Source: Pseudomonadota bacterium (lineage in GTDB: Bacteria > Pseudomonadota > Gammaproteobacteria > Xanthomonadales > Wenzhouxiangellaceae). Taken from it: a stretch of DNA of 64,000 bases. Every line of letters begins with the position of its first letter. Position 1 is the stretch's first letter. Under the pieces are notes generated by a model. The model had not been told where the DNA came from and did not search any database. It worked only from the letters and a program-made list of their open reading frames with translations. Location of the stretch: positions 620,001 to 684,000 of the forward strand of contig CP053448.1 of assembly GCA_013285445.1 (NCBI GenBank), given 5' to 3'. The position numbers and the translations under genes are program-made. Positions 39,431 through 51,241 of this stretch are shown here, one piece after another.

Positions 39431-40108
39431 TTAACAGGAACGCGACTGAACACGCCGGCGGCCTCGCCGCAGGCGGGAATTGATGCGCTCGATCAGCGAG
39501 CGGCGCAGCCAGGCCCGGTCGGCGGGTTGAACCCGGTCGTAGCCGCCGTACTTGAGCTTGATCCAGGCGTTGCGATCGATCCGGCAAAGATAGTCGAATA
39601 GCCTGTGGTTGAATGGATGCAGGCCGGGCTTTCGAACGACCGCTGTGCCAAGGTCGATGATGAATGGATGCTGGTCGTCGGCCCGGACCATGATGTTGTC
39701 GCGGTTCTTGAGATCGCCATGAGCGATGCCACGCTGATGCATGGCCGTGATTGTGGCCTGCAGGTTGGCGAAGAATCGCTCCCGCTGCAGCAACGTTGCT
39801 TGACGCAGCGGAACCCCGGCGATGCGCTCGATGACCAGGTGGCGGTCATCGAACAGGCCGTGGCAACGGGGGAAACCGGGTAGCCCCTGCAGCTGGCGGT
39901 AGGCGGTATGCTCGCGTCGCAGAGCGTGGCGCCACAGCATGCCGGCCAGGCGGCGCCCGACCGGCATCTTGACGACGAAGCGGCCTTCCCGCGCGTTGAC
40001 CTCAAGCAGCTGGCCCTGGCTGGAGCGCGCAATCAGCCGATGGCGCGCCGGGTCGAACGACTTCAGGGCGGCGGCCAGCGGCGGCAGATTCGATGGGCTT
40101 CGAGTCAT
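39431..40108 (-). CDS. Small kinase-like protein (LPS-kinase/RIO-like fold)
   Basis: This 225-residue protein has a minimal kinase core: a possible ATP-binding lysine in GRFVVKMP (K47), an E in the REHTAYRQL helix, the catalytic loop HGDLKNRDNIMV (about 130-141) and the metal-binding IIDLG (150-154). HGDLK with N five residues after the Asp is seen in WaaP/Kdo-kinase-like and RIO-like small kinases. There is no membrane segment; the C-terminus is strongly basic (RRGRRRVQ). The substrate is unknown; a lipopolysaccharide-core sugar is one possibility. It converges on the OleD-like gene. Confidence 0.7.
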   Translation of the reverse strand: MTRSPSNLPPLAAALKSFDPARHRLIARSSQGQLLEVNAREGRFVVKMPVGRRLAGMLWRHALRREHTAYRQLQGLPGFPRCHGLFDDRHLVIERIAGVPLRQATLLQRERFFANLQATITAMHQRGIAHGDLKNRDNIMVRADDQHPFIIDLGTAVVRKPGLHPFNHRLFDYLCRIDRNAWIKLKYGGYDRVQPADRAWLRRSLIERINSRLRRGRRRVQSRSC

Positions 40109-40234
40109 GGCGATATCCTACCCGGGTGCCGTCCTCCGGGGTGCGCGCCATCACAGGGCTCGAAAAATCCGGTTCCGGCCCCCACAATACGCAGGCCGGA
40201 CAGATTTGTTCTGAATCCATGGGGATGACGAGAC

Positions 40235-40570
40235 ATGCCGATCTACGAGTACCGCTGCCAGGCGTGCCAGCACGAACTGGAGAAGCTGCAGAAGATGACC
40301 GATGATCCGCTGATTGACTGCCCTGCCTGCGGCCGTCCCGCATTAACCAAACTGGTCTCGGCGGCCGGCTTCCGTCTCAAGGGCGGCGGCTGGTATGAGA
40401 CCGATTTCAAGAAGGACAACAAGCGTAACCTGGTCGGCGAAGGCAAGGGCGAAAAGCGCCCGGATGCCCGGACGGACACCGGCGGCGACAAGCAGCCGGA
40501 CAAGAAGCCGGCCGCGTCCAGCGAAAAAAGTGGCGGCGCAAGCAGCGCCTCGACCGGCCAGGCGGCCTGA
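40235..40570 (+). CDS. FmdB-family zinc ribbon protein
   Basis: This 111-residue protein starts MPIYEYRCQACQHELEKLQK, with cysteine pairs at 8/11 and 29/32 forming a zinc ribbon. A low-complexity Lys/Asp/Gly/Ser tail follows (about 65-111). FmdB-like proteins of this type are often encoded directly upstream of aspS, as here (3-base gap). The name comes from a putative regulator of formamidase; the actual function is unknown. Confidence 0.88.
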   Translation: MPIYEYRCQACQHELEKLQKMTDDPLIDCPACGRPALTKLVSAAGFRLKGGGWYETDFKKDNKRNLVGEGKGEKRPDARTDTGGDKQPDKKPAASSEKSGGASSASTGQAA

Positions 40571-40573
40571 TCG

Positions 40574-42340
40574 ATGCGTTCACACCTGTGTGGAGACGTC
40601 AATGAGGCCCTGGACGGCCAGACGGTCACGGTCTGCGGCTGGGTCAATCGCGCCCGTGACCTCGGCGGGCTGATCTTTATCGGCCTGCGCGATCATGCCG
40701 GCGTGCTTCAGGTCGTGGTCGAGCCCGACAACAAGCCGGCTTTTGCCGAGGCCGAGAAGCTGCGCAACGAATTCTGTGTTCGTGTGACGGGCCAGGTGCG
40801 CTTGCGACCGGAGCGTCAGCGCAATGCCGGGATGGCAACCGGCCAGGTCGAACTGCTTGCCGATGGCCTCGAGATTCTCAGTGTCAGTGCACCGCTGCCG
40901 CTGCTGATGAGCGATGAGGATGGCGAAGAGGTGCGCCTGAAGTACCGCTACCTGGACTTGCGCCGAGAACGCTTGCAGAGAAACCTTCGGCTGCGTGCCC
41001 GACTGACCGCCGCCATTCGTTCGCAGCTCGACCGGCAGGGTTTTATCGACGCCGAAACCCCGATTCTGACGCGCGCCACACCCGAGGGCGCGCGCGACTA
41101 CCTGGTCCCCAGCCGCGTGCAGCCGGGCCGCTTCTTTGCCTTGCCGCAGTCGCCGCAGATTTTCAAGCAGCTGCTGATGGTGGCCGGTCTGGATCGCTAC
41201 TATCAGATCGCGCGCTGCTTTCGGGACGAGGACTTGCGCGCCGATCGGCAGCCGGAATTCACCCAGCTCGACATGGAAATGTCGTTCGTTGAAGAGCGCG
41301 ACGTTCAGGCCGTGGCCGAGCATCTGATACGCTCGGTGTTCGAACACGTGCTCGATGTCGAACTGCCCGACCCCTTTCCGCGCCTGTCCTACGCCGAGGC
41401 CATGGACCGCTATGGCTCGGACAAGCCGGATCTGCGCATTGACATGGAACTGGTCACGATCTGTGAGCAGGTCCGTCACGTCGAGTTCAAGGTCTTCTCC
41501 GGCCCGGCCGGTGATCCGGCCTCGAAGGTGGCTGTGCTGCGCGTACCTGACGGTGCAAAGCTGACGCGCCGGCAGATCGATGACTATGCCGATTTCGTCG
41601 GTCGCTACGGGGCCAGGGGGCTGGCCTGGATGAAGGTCACTGATGCCGGGGCCGGCATTGATGGTGTTCAATCGCCCATCGCCAAGTTTCTCGACCAGCA
41701 GGCCGTATCCGGCATCCTGGGCAAGACCGGCGCGCAGGACGGCGATATTCTGTTTTTTGGCGCCGGGGAGAAGATGACGGTCAATGCCTTTCTCGGCGCG
41801 CTGCGCGTCAGGGTGGCAAAGGATCTCGGACAGGTCAGGGATGGCTGGAAACCGCTGTGGGTGGTCGACTTCCCGATGTTCGAGTACGACCGGGGGGAGG
41901 GTCGCTACTACGCGCTGCATCATCCGTTTACCGCGCCGGCAGTCGACGATGCGGATGCGCTCAAGGCCGACCCGGCCGGCGCGCTGTCGCGCGCCTACGA
42001 CATGGTGCTCAACGGCGCCGAGATCGGCGGTGGCTCGATTCGTATCCACAATCCGAAGCTGCAGCAGGCGGCCTTCGACGTGCTCGGCATCAATGCAGAC
42101 CAGGCACAGGCCCGCTTCGGTTTCCTGCTCGAGGCGCTCCAGTACGGCTGCCCGCCGCACGGCGGTATTGCCTTCGGTATCGACCGGATTGCCGCGCTCA
42201 TGGCCGGCGAGGACTCCATCCGCGAGGTCATCGCCTTTCCCAAGACGACCAACGCTTCCTGCCTGCTGACCGGTGCCCCGGCCGCGGTCGAGCCCGGCCA
42301 GCTGGCCGAGCTCAAGCTGGATCTGACGACCCGGGACTGA
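40574..42340 (+). CDS. aspS: Aspartyl-tRNA synthetase
   Basis: This is a class II synthetase of 588 residues (E. coli 590). It has an N-terminal OB-fold anticodon-binding domain (about 15-105), motif 2 (YYQIARCFRDEDLRADRQPE near 210), a GAD insertion domain (about 290-410) and motif 3 (GIAFGIDRIAALM near 530). The start MRSHLCGDVNEALDGQTVTV is the standard bacterial form. Whether it is discriminating (AspRS only) or also charges tRNA-Asn cannot be decided without knowing if gatCAB or asnS is present. Confidence 0.97.
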   Translation: MRSHLCGDVNEALDGQTVTVCGWVNRARDLGGLIFIGLRDHAGVLQVVVEPDNKPAFAEAEKLRNEFCVRVTGQVRLRPERQRNAGMATGQVELLADGLEILSVSAPLPLLMSDEDGEEVRLKYRYLDLRRERLQRNLRLRARLTAAIRSQLDRQGFIDAETPILTRATPEGARDYLVPSRVQPGRFFALPQSPQIFKQLLMVAGLDRYYQIARCFRDEDLRADRQPEFTQLDMEMSFVEERDVQAVAEHLIRSVFEHVLDVELPDPFPRLSYAEAMDRYGSDKPDLRIDMELVTICEQVRHVEFKVFSGPAGDPASKVAVLRVPDGAKLTRRQIDDYADFVGRYGARGLAWMKVTDAGAGIDGVQSPIAKFLDQQAVSGILGKTGAQDGDILFFGAGEKMTVNAFLGALRVRVAKDLGQVRDGWKPLWVVDFPMFEYDRGEGRYYALHHPFTAPAVDDADALKADPAGALSRAYDMVLNGAEIGGGSIRIHNPKLQQAAFDVLGINADQAQARFGFLLEALQYGCPPHGGIAFGIDRIAALMAGEDSIREVIAFPKTTNASCLLTGAPAAVEPGQLAELKLDLTTRD

Positions 42341-42469
42341 AGGCGCCTTGAATCGCAAGGTAGACAAGCAGCGGAGCCGCATTGTGATTGTCTTTGCGGC
42401 CCGGGTCCGGTGCGTTGCAGGGGGCTTGGCCGGCCAGATCCCGGATATCGGCAAAGGGGGCCGTGGCCG

Positions 42470-43111
42470 GTGAAGCGATGCGTGGTTCTGGTCCACGGCC
42501 TGTGGTATGGCCCGGTGAGCCTGGCACTGCTGGGCCGGCGCTTGCGCAAGGCGGGGCATGAGGTGCACTGCTTCGGCTATCCGACGCTTCGTCAGTCGCT
42601 GCCGGCCAACGCCCGGGCGCTGCGCGACTTCATCCGGTCACTCGATGTCGATCGCTGTGATCTGGTCGGCCACAGTCTCGGGGGGCTGGTTATCCTGCGC
42701 ATGCTCGACGAATACGGCGACATTCCCCCGGGCCGTGTGGTGCTGCTTGGCAGTCCGGTCTGGGGCTCGGCCGTGGCCCGCCGCGTGGCCGGCAAGCGAC
42801 TGCTTCGGCCACTGGTCGGTCAGGCCCGGGCCGCCCTGGCGGTCGGTTTTGATCGCGCGCCGCCGGGGCGCGAAACCGGCGTGATCGCCGGCGAACGGTC
42901 GGTAGGGGTCGGTCGCCTGTTCGGCGGTCTGTCCGGACCCGACGACGGCACCGTGGCAGTCGATGAGTGCCGTCTGCCTGGCGCCGATCTGATAACCCTG
43001 CCTGTGACGCATACCGGCCTGGTGGCGGCGCGATCGGTCGCCGATGCCGTGTCAGTGTTTCTGCAGTCGGGCCGGTTCGGCCACGATCACTCCCAGGGGT
43101 TGCAGTCGTAA
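42470..43111 (+). CDS. Alpha/beta-fold lipase-like hydrolase
   Basis: This 213-residue protein begins KRCVVLVHGLWYGPVSLALL, with the oxyanion HG motif, and has the nucleophile elbow GHSLGG (about 65-70). A late Asp (GPDDGTVAVDE) and His (VTHTGLVA) could complete a triad. It resembles PGAP1-like/triacylglycerol-lipase-type hydrolases. The GTG at 42470 is preceded by GGGGG; the open frame starts 60 bases earlier. Its 3' end overlaps the convergent exported-protein gene by 25 bases. The substrate is unknown. Confidence 0.75.
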   Translation: MKRCVVLVHGLWYGPVSLALLGRRLRKAGHEVHCFGYPTLRQSLPANARALRDFIRSLDVDRCDLVGHSLGGLVILRMLDEYGDIPPGRVVLLGSPVWGSAVARRVAGKRLLRPLVGQARAALAVGFDRAPPGRETGVIAGERSVGVGRLFGGLSGPDDGTVAVDECRLPGADLITLPVTHTGLVAARSVADAVSVFLQSGRFGHDHSQGLQS

Positions 43112-44124
43112 CCGGCCATGCGGATCAGGCGCTCGACTTCCAGTACGCCGCTGCCCAGGCCGCCTTCGGTAAAGTCATAGCCCAGCAGCAAGCGCTTGCA
43201 GTCCAGCACTTCGACGATCAGGGTGCCGACCGAGGCGATCGCCACGTCGTTCTCGTCGAAGCTGCCCGGTCCGGCCGAGAAGAACTCGCCACCGTAAAGT
43301 TCGAGCATCTCGAGTTCGACCTGATCCAGACCCGGAGGGAGATTGCCGGCGGTGCCGATGACCCAGAACGGGAAACCTTCGAAGTAGGTAAAGAAGATGG
43401 CTGTGACCGAATTGGTATCGTTGGCGGCCTCACCGACCTGGAGCACCAGCCCGGTGAACGGTATGCCGTCGATCGTGTACTGCCCCGACATGCGGCCGTG
43501 CAGGGCCGGGAACTCGAACTGGGGTGGATCGAGCGCGGGCACGTACCCATCGATCGTGAACAGCTCGGCTTCGGGGATCACGCCGCTGGCATAGTGACCC
43601 CAGAAGAACTCCAGCGTGAAGGTGTCGTTGTAGTCGGCCGGCGTGAATACCCCGTCACCCTGCAGGGCGAACGGGTCGACCGCCAGCATGTAGGTGATCG
43701 GCGCCTGGTTGAGCACGTCCCCCGAGGCCCCGACGTCGCCGACGGCCGGGTGTCGAATGAGCTGAGCCTTGTGCATCGGCAAATCGACCTCGCCGGCCTC
43801 GGCAAACACCCGCGGAATGATGACCGGCCCGCTGCCGGACACGCGCTGCAGTCGGACCATGACAACCGAAAAACCCGGGTCGGGGCAGCCCACGCGCCAG
43901 ATCGTCACCCGCATGCGCGCATCGCGCGTCGGGCTGCCGACCGAGGGCACATCAACGTTCACATCCCACAGGGTGTTGTCGCTCGAGGCCGGTTCCGGCG
44001 GCAGCGCGACGGCTACGCAACCCGGCGGAAAGGGGGACTTCAGATCGGTCAGTACGTTGATTTCGCCGGTAGCCGCCGCGCGACCGGCAAGCAGAAGCAT
44101 CAGGGCAGTCAGGAGATAGCGCAT
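43087..44124 (-). CDS. Exported protein of unknown function
   Basis: This 345-residue protein has a signal peptide (MRYLLTALMLLLAGRAAA, cut near 19). The mature sequence is acidic, rich in aromatic residues and Gly, and has four cysteines (PPGCVAVALPP, WRVGCPDPGF, EVLDCKRLL, GYDCNPWE) that may form disulfides. I see no known domain. I used the second in-frame ATG, at 44124, because it gives the better signal peptide. The gene is monocistronic, convergent with the hydrolase and divergent from yebC. Confidence 0.68.
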   Translation of the reverse strand: MRYLLTALMLLLAGRAAATGEINVLTDLKSPFPPGCVAVALPPEPASSDNTLWDVNVDVPSVGSPTRDARMRVTIWRVGCPDPGFSVVMVRLQRVSGSGPVIIPRVFAEAGEVDLPMHKAQLIRHPAVGDVGASGDVLNQAPITYMLAVDPFALQGDGVFTPADYNDTFTLEFFWGHYASGVIPEAELFTIDGYVPALDPPQFEFPALHGRMSGQYTIDGIPFTGLVLQVGEAANDTNSVTAIFFTYFEGFPFWVIGTAGNLPPGLDQVELEMLELYGGEFFSAGPGSFDENDVAIASVGTLIVEVLDCKRLLLGYDFTEGGLGSGVLEVERLIRMAGYDCNPWE

Positions 44125-44307
44125 GAGTTGACGCCTTCGGGTGAGTCTGTACCGCATTCTAGCGCCTCAGCCTGACCGATGGCTGAACAGGATTATCCGG
44201 CTCCCTAGCCGTGCGGGTCCGGGCAGTGAAACCCCGCGGCGCCGGAAATGTCGGCAAGAGCCGGGTTAAAATGCATCATTTGAACCGACACAGGAGGCAC
44301 GTGACGC

Positions 44308-45045
44308 ATGGCCGGTCACAGCAAGTGGGCCAATATCCAGCACCGCAAGAAGGCGCAGGACGCCAAGCGCGGCAAGATCTTCACTCGCCTGATCCGCGAA
44401 ATCTCGGTGGCGGCACGGGAGGGTGGCGGCGATCCGGAAGCCAATCCACGTCTGCGCCTGGCCATCGACAAGGCCAACAGCGCCAACGTGCCCAAGGACA
44501 ACATCGAACGGGCCATCAAGAAGGCCACCGGGGAGCTGGGAGGCGCCGCCTACGAGGAGATCCGCTATGAGGGCTATGCGCCCGGCGGCGTGGCGGTGAT
44601 GGTCGACTGCCTCAGCGACAATCGCAACCGGACTGTCGCTGCCGTGCGCCACGCCTTCAACAAGCATGGCGGCAACCTGGGCCAGGACGGCTCGGTTGGC
44701 TACCTGTTCGAACGCAAGGGCGTCATCACCTTTGCGCCGGGCACCGGCGAAGATGCCGTCATGGACGCCGCCCTCGAGGCCGGCGCCGAGGATATCGTCA
44801 GCGATGACGACGGATCGATCGAGGTGCTGACCGCGCCGGAGGATTTCGAAACGGTACGCGACGGCCTGCGTCAAGCCGGGCTCGAATTCGAGGAGGCCGA
44901 AGTGACCGAGCGCGCCAGCACCCTGGTCGAGCTGGATGTCGAAAGCGGCCGCCAGGTGCTCCGCTTTCTCGATGTGCTCGAGGACCTCGACGACACCCAG
45001 AACGTCTGGTCGAATGCCGATATTCCGGCGGCTGCCTACGACTGA
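44308..45045 (+). CDS. yebC: YebC/PmpR family translation/transcription factor
   Basis: This 245-residue protein (E. coli 246) has the invariant start [20 protein letters not shown] and the three-domain YebC layout, with [20 protein letters not shown] near 90. It lies directly upstream of ruvC, as in many gammaproteobacteria. Recent work assigns YebC-type proteins to relieving ribosome stalling, while PmpR was described as a DNA-binding regulator; the sequence does not choose between these. AGGAGG lies 10 bases before the ATG, and a TTAAAAT stretch at 44266-44272 may be its -10 region. Confidence 0.95.
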   Translation: MAGHSKWANIQHRKKAQDAKRGKIFTRLIREISVAAREGGGDPEANPRLRLAIDKANSANVPKDNIERAIKKATGELGGAAYEEIRYEGYAPGGVAVMVDCLSDNRNRTVAAVRHAFNKHGGNLGQDGSVGYLFERKGVITFAPGTGEDAVMDAALEAGAEDIVSDDDGSIEVLTAPEDFETVRDGLRQAGLEFEEAEVTERASTLVELDVESGRQVLRFLDVLEDLDDTQNVWSNADIPAAAYD

Positions 45046-45533
45046 TGCGCATCATCGGCCTCGATCCGGGTTCGCGCATCACTGGTGTCGGCATCATCGA
45101 CAGCGAGCGGTTGATTCATGCCGAGGCGCTACAGCTGGGCAGCGGTCCGATGCCCGAACGCCTGGCGGCGATCTTTGTCGGCGTCAGACGGCTGATCGAT
45201 CAGCATCACCCGGATGTGGCCGCGATCGAAACGGTCTTCATGAGCCGCAACGCGCAGGCCGCGATCAAGCTGGGCCAGGCGCGCGGCGCGGCCATCTGCG
45301 CGGCGGTCAGTGCGGGGCTGGCGGTTCATGAGTACGCGCCGCGGGCGATCAAGCAGGCCGTCGTCGGACGCGGCGGGGCGGCCAAGCAGCAGATCCAGCA
45401 CATGACGCGCGTGCTGTTGAAGATCGACGGCGATCTGGGCGAGGACGCGCACGATGCGCTGGCCGTGGCCTTGTGTCATCACCACACGGCCCAGACCGCC
45501 AGCCGGCTGCCGCCGGGCGTCGTGCTGCGATGA
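45045..45533 (+). CDS. ruvC: Holliday junction resolvase RuvC
   Basis: This 162-residue RNase-H-fold nuclease has the catalytic acidic residues in GLDPGSRITGVG (D7), AIETVFMSRN (Glu near 66) and EDAHDALAVALCHHH (near 138-141). It cuts Holliday junctions symmetrically together with RuvAB. It shares one base with the yebC stop and its own stop overlaps the ruvA ATG. Confidence 0.96.
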   Translation: MRIIGLDPGSRITGVGIIDSERLIHAEALQLGSGPMPERLAAIFVGVRRLIDQHHPDVAAIETVFMSRNAQAAIKLGQARGAAICAAVSAGLAVHEYAPRAIKQAVVGRGGAAKQQIQHMTRVLLKIDGDLGEDAHDALAVALCHHHTAQTASRLPPGVVLR

Positions 45534-46111
45534 TCGTGCGTCTGTCCGGGACCCTGCTGGAGCGCCGGCCGCCGGCGCTGGTGGTCGATGTCGGCGGTGT
45601 CGGCTACGAGGTCGAAACACCGCTCAACGTGTTTGACCGGCTGCCGGCCGCCGGCCAGCCGGTCACGCTGCTGACCCATCTGGTGGTGCGCGAGGATGCA
45701 CACACGCTCTACGGGTTTCTCACCGATGCGGATCGGCAGCTGTTTCGCGAGCTGCTCAAGGTCTCGGGCATTGGGCCGCGGCTGGCGCTGGCCATCCTGT
45801 CGGGCGTCAGCGGCGACGATTTCGCGCTGATGGTCGAGGCCGGCGACAGTCAGGCACTGACGCGATTGCCCGGCATCGGCAAGAAGACCGCCGAGCGGCT
45901 GATCCTGGAGATGCGCGGCCGCCTGCCCGAACGCGACGGGACGACTGCCGCCGTCGGTGGCGGTGATACCGCAGCCGAGGCGCGTGCGGCGCTGACCGCG
46001 CTGGGCTATTCTTCCTCCGAGGCGCTGAAGATGGTGCGGGCGGTGGCTGACCCCGAGCTGCCTGCAGAGGCCCTGATCCGCGCGGCTTTGAAGAAGAAGA
46101 TGCAAGGATGA
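45530..46111 (+). CDS. ruvA: Holliday junction branch-migration protein RuvA
   Basis: This 193-residue protein has an N-terminal OB domain ([20 protein letters not shown]) and two helix-hairpin-helix motifs ([15 protein letters not shown] and [16 protein letters not shown]). A flexible Ala/Gly/Thr linker and a C-terminal domain III ([19 protein letters not shown]) that contacts RuvB complete it. It forms tetramers on junction DNA. The ATG overlaps the ruvC stop. A 142-base gap without a gene separates it from ruvB. Confidence 0.96.
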   Translation: MIVRLSGTLLERRPPALVVDVGGVGYEVETPLNVFDRLPAAGQPVTLLTHLVVREDAHTLYGFLTDADRQLFRELLKVSGIGPRLALAILSGVSGDDFALMVEAGDSQALTRLPGIGKKTAERLILEMRGRLPERDGTTAAVGGGDTAAEARAALTALGYSSSEALKMVRAVADPELPAEALIRAALKKKMQG

Positions 46112-46253
46112 TGTACCCCACCGCTGGTGCTGCAACATTCGGAACGCGCCTGCGGCGGCACGCCTGCGCAGGGCAAACCGGAAAGCGCTCCCCTGCGGCG
46201 TTGGCAGGCACTGTCCGGATCACTCGAACCCACACAATCAGCGGCGGGGCACA

Positions 46254-47300
46254 ATGATGGAATCGGAACGCCTGGTGACCGCCGAAGTCGACAGCGAGGA
46301 GGCGCGCATCGAGGCCAGCCTGCGGCCCGCGCACCTGTCCGAGTACATTGGGCAGCCGGAGATGAAGGAGCGGCTTGCCATCTACCTCGAATCGGCCCGC
46401 AGGCGCCACGAGGCGCTCGATCACGTGCTGATCTTCGGTCCGCCGGGGCTGGGCAAGACCACGCTCGCCCACGTCGTCGCCCACGAGATGGGCGTCAACC
46501 TGCGCCAGACATCCGGGCCGGTGCTCGAGCGCGCCGGCGACCTGGCGGCGCTGCTGACCAATCTCGAGCCGGGCGACGTGCTGTTCGTCGACGAGATCCA
46601 TCGCCTGAGCCCGGTGGTCGAGGAAGTGCTCTACCCGGCCATGGAGGACTACCGCATCGACATCATCATCGGCGAAGGCCCGGCGGCGCGCTCGATCCAG
46701 CTCGATCTGCCGCGGTTTACCCTGGTCGGGGCGACCACGCGGGCGGGATTGCTGACCTCGCCGTTACGGGACCGCTTCGGCATCGTCGAGCGGCTGGAGT
46801 TCTATGCCGCCGCCGAGCTGGCCGAGATCGTGCAGCGCTCAGCCGGCATTCTCGACATCGAATCCGATGATGCCGGGGCGGCCGAAATCGCCCGGCGTGC
46901 ACGCGGCACGCCACGCATTGCCAATCGTCTGCTGCGGCGGGTGCGCGATTTCGCCCAGGTGCGCGCCGACGGTATCATCACCGGGCCTGTGGCCGCCGCC
47001 GCGCTCGAGATGATGCAGGTTGACGCGCGCGGATTCGACACCATGGATCGACGGCTGCTGAAGAAGCTTGTTGATGACTTTGGCGGCGGACCGGTCGGAG
47101 TGGAGAGCCTGGCCGCGGCGCTGTCGGAAGAACGTGGCACGATCGAGGACGTGATCGAGCCGTTTCTGATCCAGCAGGGTTACCTGATGCGCACCGCGCG
47201 CGGGCGCATGGCCACGGCGGCCGCCTGGCGGCATTTCGGGCTCAATCCGCCGGACGCTCCGGCAGGGGACCTGTTTGTCTCCAGCGACGACGGGTCATGA
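46254..47300 (+). CDS. ruvB: Holliday junction branch-migration helicase RuvB
   Basis: This 348-residue AAA+ motor has Walker [10 protein letters not shown] (about 63-71), Walker [12 protein letters not shown], sensor 1 VGATTRAG, the arginine-finger region [11 protein letters not shown], and the C-terminal winged-helix domain ([30 protein letters not shown]). Two adjacent ATGs are possible starts; the first is used. It drives branch migration with RuvA. Confidence 0.97.
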   Translation: MMESERLVTAEVDSEEARIEASLRPAHLSEYIGQPEMKERLAIYLESARRRHEALDHVLIFGPPGLGKTTLAHVVAHEMGVNLRQTSGPVLERAGDLAALLTNLEPGDVLFVDEIHRLSPVVEEVLYPAMEDYRIDIIIGEGPAARSIQLDLPRFTLVGATTRAGLLTSPLRDRFGIVERLEFYAAAELAEIVQRSAGILDIESDDAGAAEIARRARGTPRIANRLLRRVRDFAQVRADGIITGPVAAAALEMMQVDARGFDTMDRRLLKKLVDDFGGGPVGVESLAAALSEERGTIEDVIEPFLIQQGYLMRTARGRMATAAAWRHFGLNPPDAPAGDLFVSSDDGS

Positions 47301-47382
47301 GGCCGGTCGCGGCCCCGACCGGGGTGTTGGGCCGGCTGCGGTTCGGGCGGGTCGATCGGGATCGGCCGACAGATCGTCCGGC

Positions 47383-47828
47383 ATGATCGGCCCGTTCCGC
47401 TATCGCGTCTACTGGGAAGATACCGACGCCGGTGGCGTGGTCTATCACGCTCGCTATCTGCATTTTTTCGAGCGTGCCCGCTCGGACTGGCTACGGGCGA
47501 TGGGCTATCCGCAGAGCGCGCTGCAGGAGCGCGAAAACCGGCTGTTCGTGGTCCGACGCATGCGCCTTGATTTTATCGCCCCGGCACGGCTCGAGGATGA
47601 ACTTGCCGTCGTCGTCGGCGTCGAACACCTTCGTGCGGCGTCGTTGACCTTCGACCAGGCACTGTTACGCGGTGACGATTGTCTGTGTCGGGCGCGCGTC
47701 GAGGTCGCCTGTCTGCGCGCCAGTGATTTTCGACCGGTCCGGCTGCCGGCGAATCTGCGTACGGCCATCGATGGTCGCCTGGAACCTGATGAAACTTCCA
47801 CGCCGAACCGCAAGGAATCGAGACAACA

Positions 47829-47832
<4 letters not shown>
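47383..47832 (+). CDS. ybgC: YbgC-type acyl-CoA thioesterase of the Tol-Pal cluster
   Basis: This 149-residue hot-dog-fold protein has the family catalytic segment VYWEDTDAGGVVYHARYLHF (about 8-27), with the active Asp and Tyr/His, and FERARSDWLRAMG. The ATG at 47383 (MIGPFRYRVYWEDTD) is the family start; the open frame extends 108 bases upstream as noncoding sequence. It overlaps tolQ by four bases. YbgC hydrolyses short acyl-CoA or interacts with acyl carrier protein; its link to Tol-Pal is conserved in position but unclear in mechanism. Confidence 0.93.
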
Positions 47833-48520
<688 letters not shown>

Positions 48521-48524
<4 letters not shown>

Positions 48525-48949
48525 GCGACCAGCTGGTCATTCGCCGTCGCCGCAAGCGCATGTCGGAAATCAACGTCGTGCCCTACATCGACGTGATGCT
48601 GGTGCTGTTGATTATTTTCATGGTCACTGCGCCGCTGATGAACCTGGGGGTGGAGGTCGAGTTACCGACCGGGCAGGCCGGGCCCTTGAGCGATCGGGGT
48701 GATCCACTGATGGTCACGGTTTTGGCCTCCGGTGACCTTTACCTGGATACCGGCGACGCGCCCGAGCTGGTCGATGGTGAAACGCTGGTCGAGACGGTGA
48801 GCGCTATCGTGGCGCGTAACCCGGAACTGCAGGTCACCGTCAGCGGAGATCGCCATACGGACTACCAGCATATCTATGGTGCGATGGTGCTGCTGCAGCG
48901 TGCCGGTGTGCCCGCAGTCGGTCTGGTTGGCGATCCGGAAGAAGACTGA
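48521..48949 (+). CDS. tolR: Tol-Pal system protein TolR
   Basis: This 142-residue protein, the same length as in E. coli, has a basic start, one membrane helix with the proton-binding aspartate D24 ([17 protein letters not shown]), and a periplasmic domain ending with the plug region ([20 protein letters not shown]). It partners TolQ. Confidence 0.96.
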
Positions 48950-48978
48950 GCTGGCGCCCGGATGTCGTTGCTCGGGCC

Positions 48979-49914
<936 letters not shown>

Positions 49915-51241
49915 CACACTGCTGTTCCTGCTGCTGCCGGCACTGGCCGGCGCGCAGCTGCGGATCGAAATCATCGACGGGGTGGAGGGCGCCATGCCGA
50001 TTGCGGTGGTGCCTTTTGACTGGGCCTCGGAGATGCCCGAGTCGGAAAACGGCGTGGCCGGGATCGTCAGCGCGGACCTGCATCGATCGGGTCTTTTCGA
50101 TCCCATGGCTGCCGAGGACATGATCGATCGACCGACCCGCGTGCCTGACGTGCGTTTCGGCACCTGGCGACTGCTCAAGGTCGATCATCTGGTCATCGGC
50201 AGCGTGCGTGACGCGCCCGGCGGCATGGGCTACGAGCTCGAGTATCATCTGCTTGACGTGCATGCCAGCCGGGTGGTGCTTTCGCAGGCGCTGACCGTCG
50301 GCCCGGGCAACCTGCGGGTCGGCGCCCACCGTGTGGCTGACGCGGTCTACGAAGCGCTGGTCGGGGTGCCGGGTGCGTTCACGACCCGTATTGCCTACGT
50401 TGTCGCCAGCGGCACCGGTCCGGACGAGAGCTTCGAGCTGGTTGTGGCCGATGCCGATGGCTTCAATCCACAGACCGTGGTGCGAAGTGACGAACCCATT
50501 CTGTCTCCGGCCTGGTCTCCGGATGGTCGCAGCCTGGCCTATGTGTCATTCGCCACCGGTCGCTCGCAGGTCATCGTCCAGGATCTCTATACCGGTCAGA
50601 ATCGAACGGTCAGCGCCGATCGGGGCGTCAACGGCGCGCCGGCATTTTCTCCTGACGGCAGGCGGCTGGCGGTCAGTCTGTCGCGTGCCGGCAGTCCGGA
50701 CATCTGGATCATCGATCTGGCAAGCGGCGACAGCGAACGCCTGACCAGCCACTGGGCCATCGACACCGAGCCGGTCTTTTCGCCGGACGGAGAGCGCGTC
50801 TATTTCACCTCGGACCGGGCCGGCCGGCCGCAGATCTACGTCATGAATGCCAGCGGCGGCGATCCGGAGCGGGTGACCTGGGAAGGGCGCTACAACGCGC
50901 ACGCCTCGATCGGCCTCGATGAACGCTATCTTGCTGTCATTTACAGCGAGGGCGACGAGGACTACCGGATTGCCATCCATGATCGCGAAACGGAGCGATT
51001 GCGTGTATTATCTGACGGTCGGCTTGACGAGTCGCCGAGCTTTGCTCCGAACGGGAGCATGGTGCTGTATGCCACGCGTCGCGAGGGGCGTGGCGAACTG
51101 GCCGCGGTATCCGCGGACGGCCGGGTCAGGCAGCGCCTCATTCTCGGTGAGGAAGGTGACGTGCGTGAGCCGGCCTGGTCGCCCATAATTCGATAACGTG
51201 ACTTTGCCCCCAACAAGATTCAGACCAATCCAGGAGGTAGC

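Noticed and set aside
40580..42568. Open minus-strand frame of 662 codons
   Set aside because: Antisense to aspS, which has full synthetase motifs; no motif or start signal on the minus strand.
46112..46253. Small gene or RNA between ruvA and ruvB
   Set aside because: The 142-base gap has short GC-rich inverted segments but no ribosome-binding site with a credible frame and no recognisable RNA fold.
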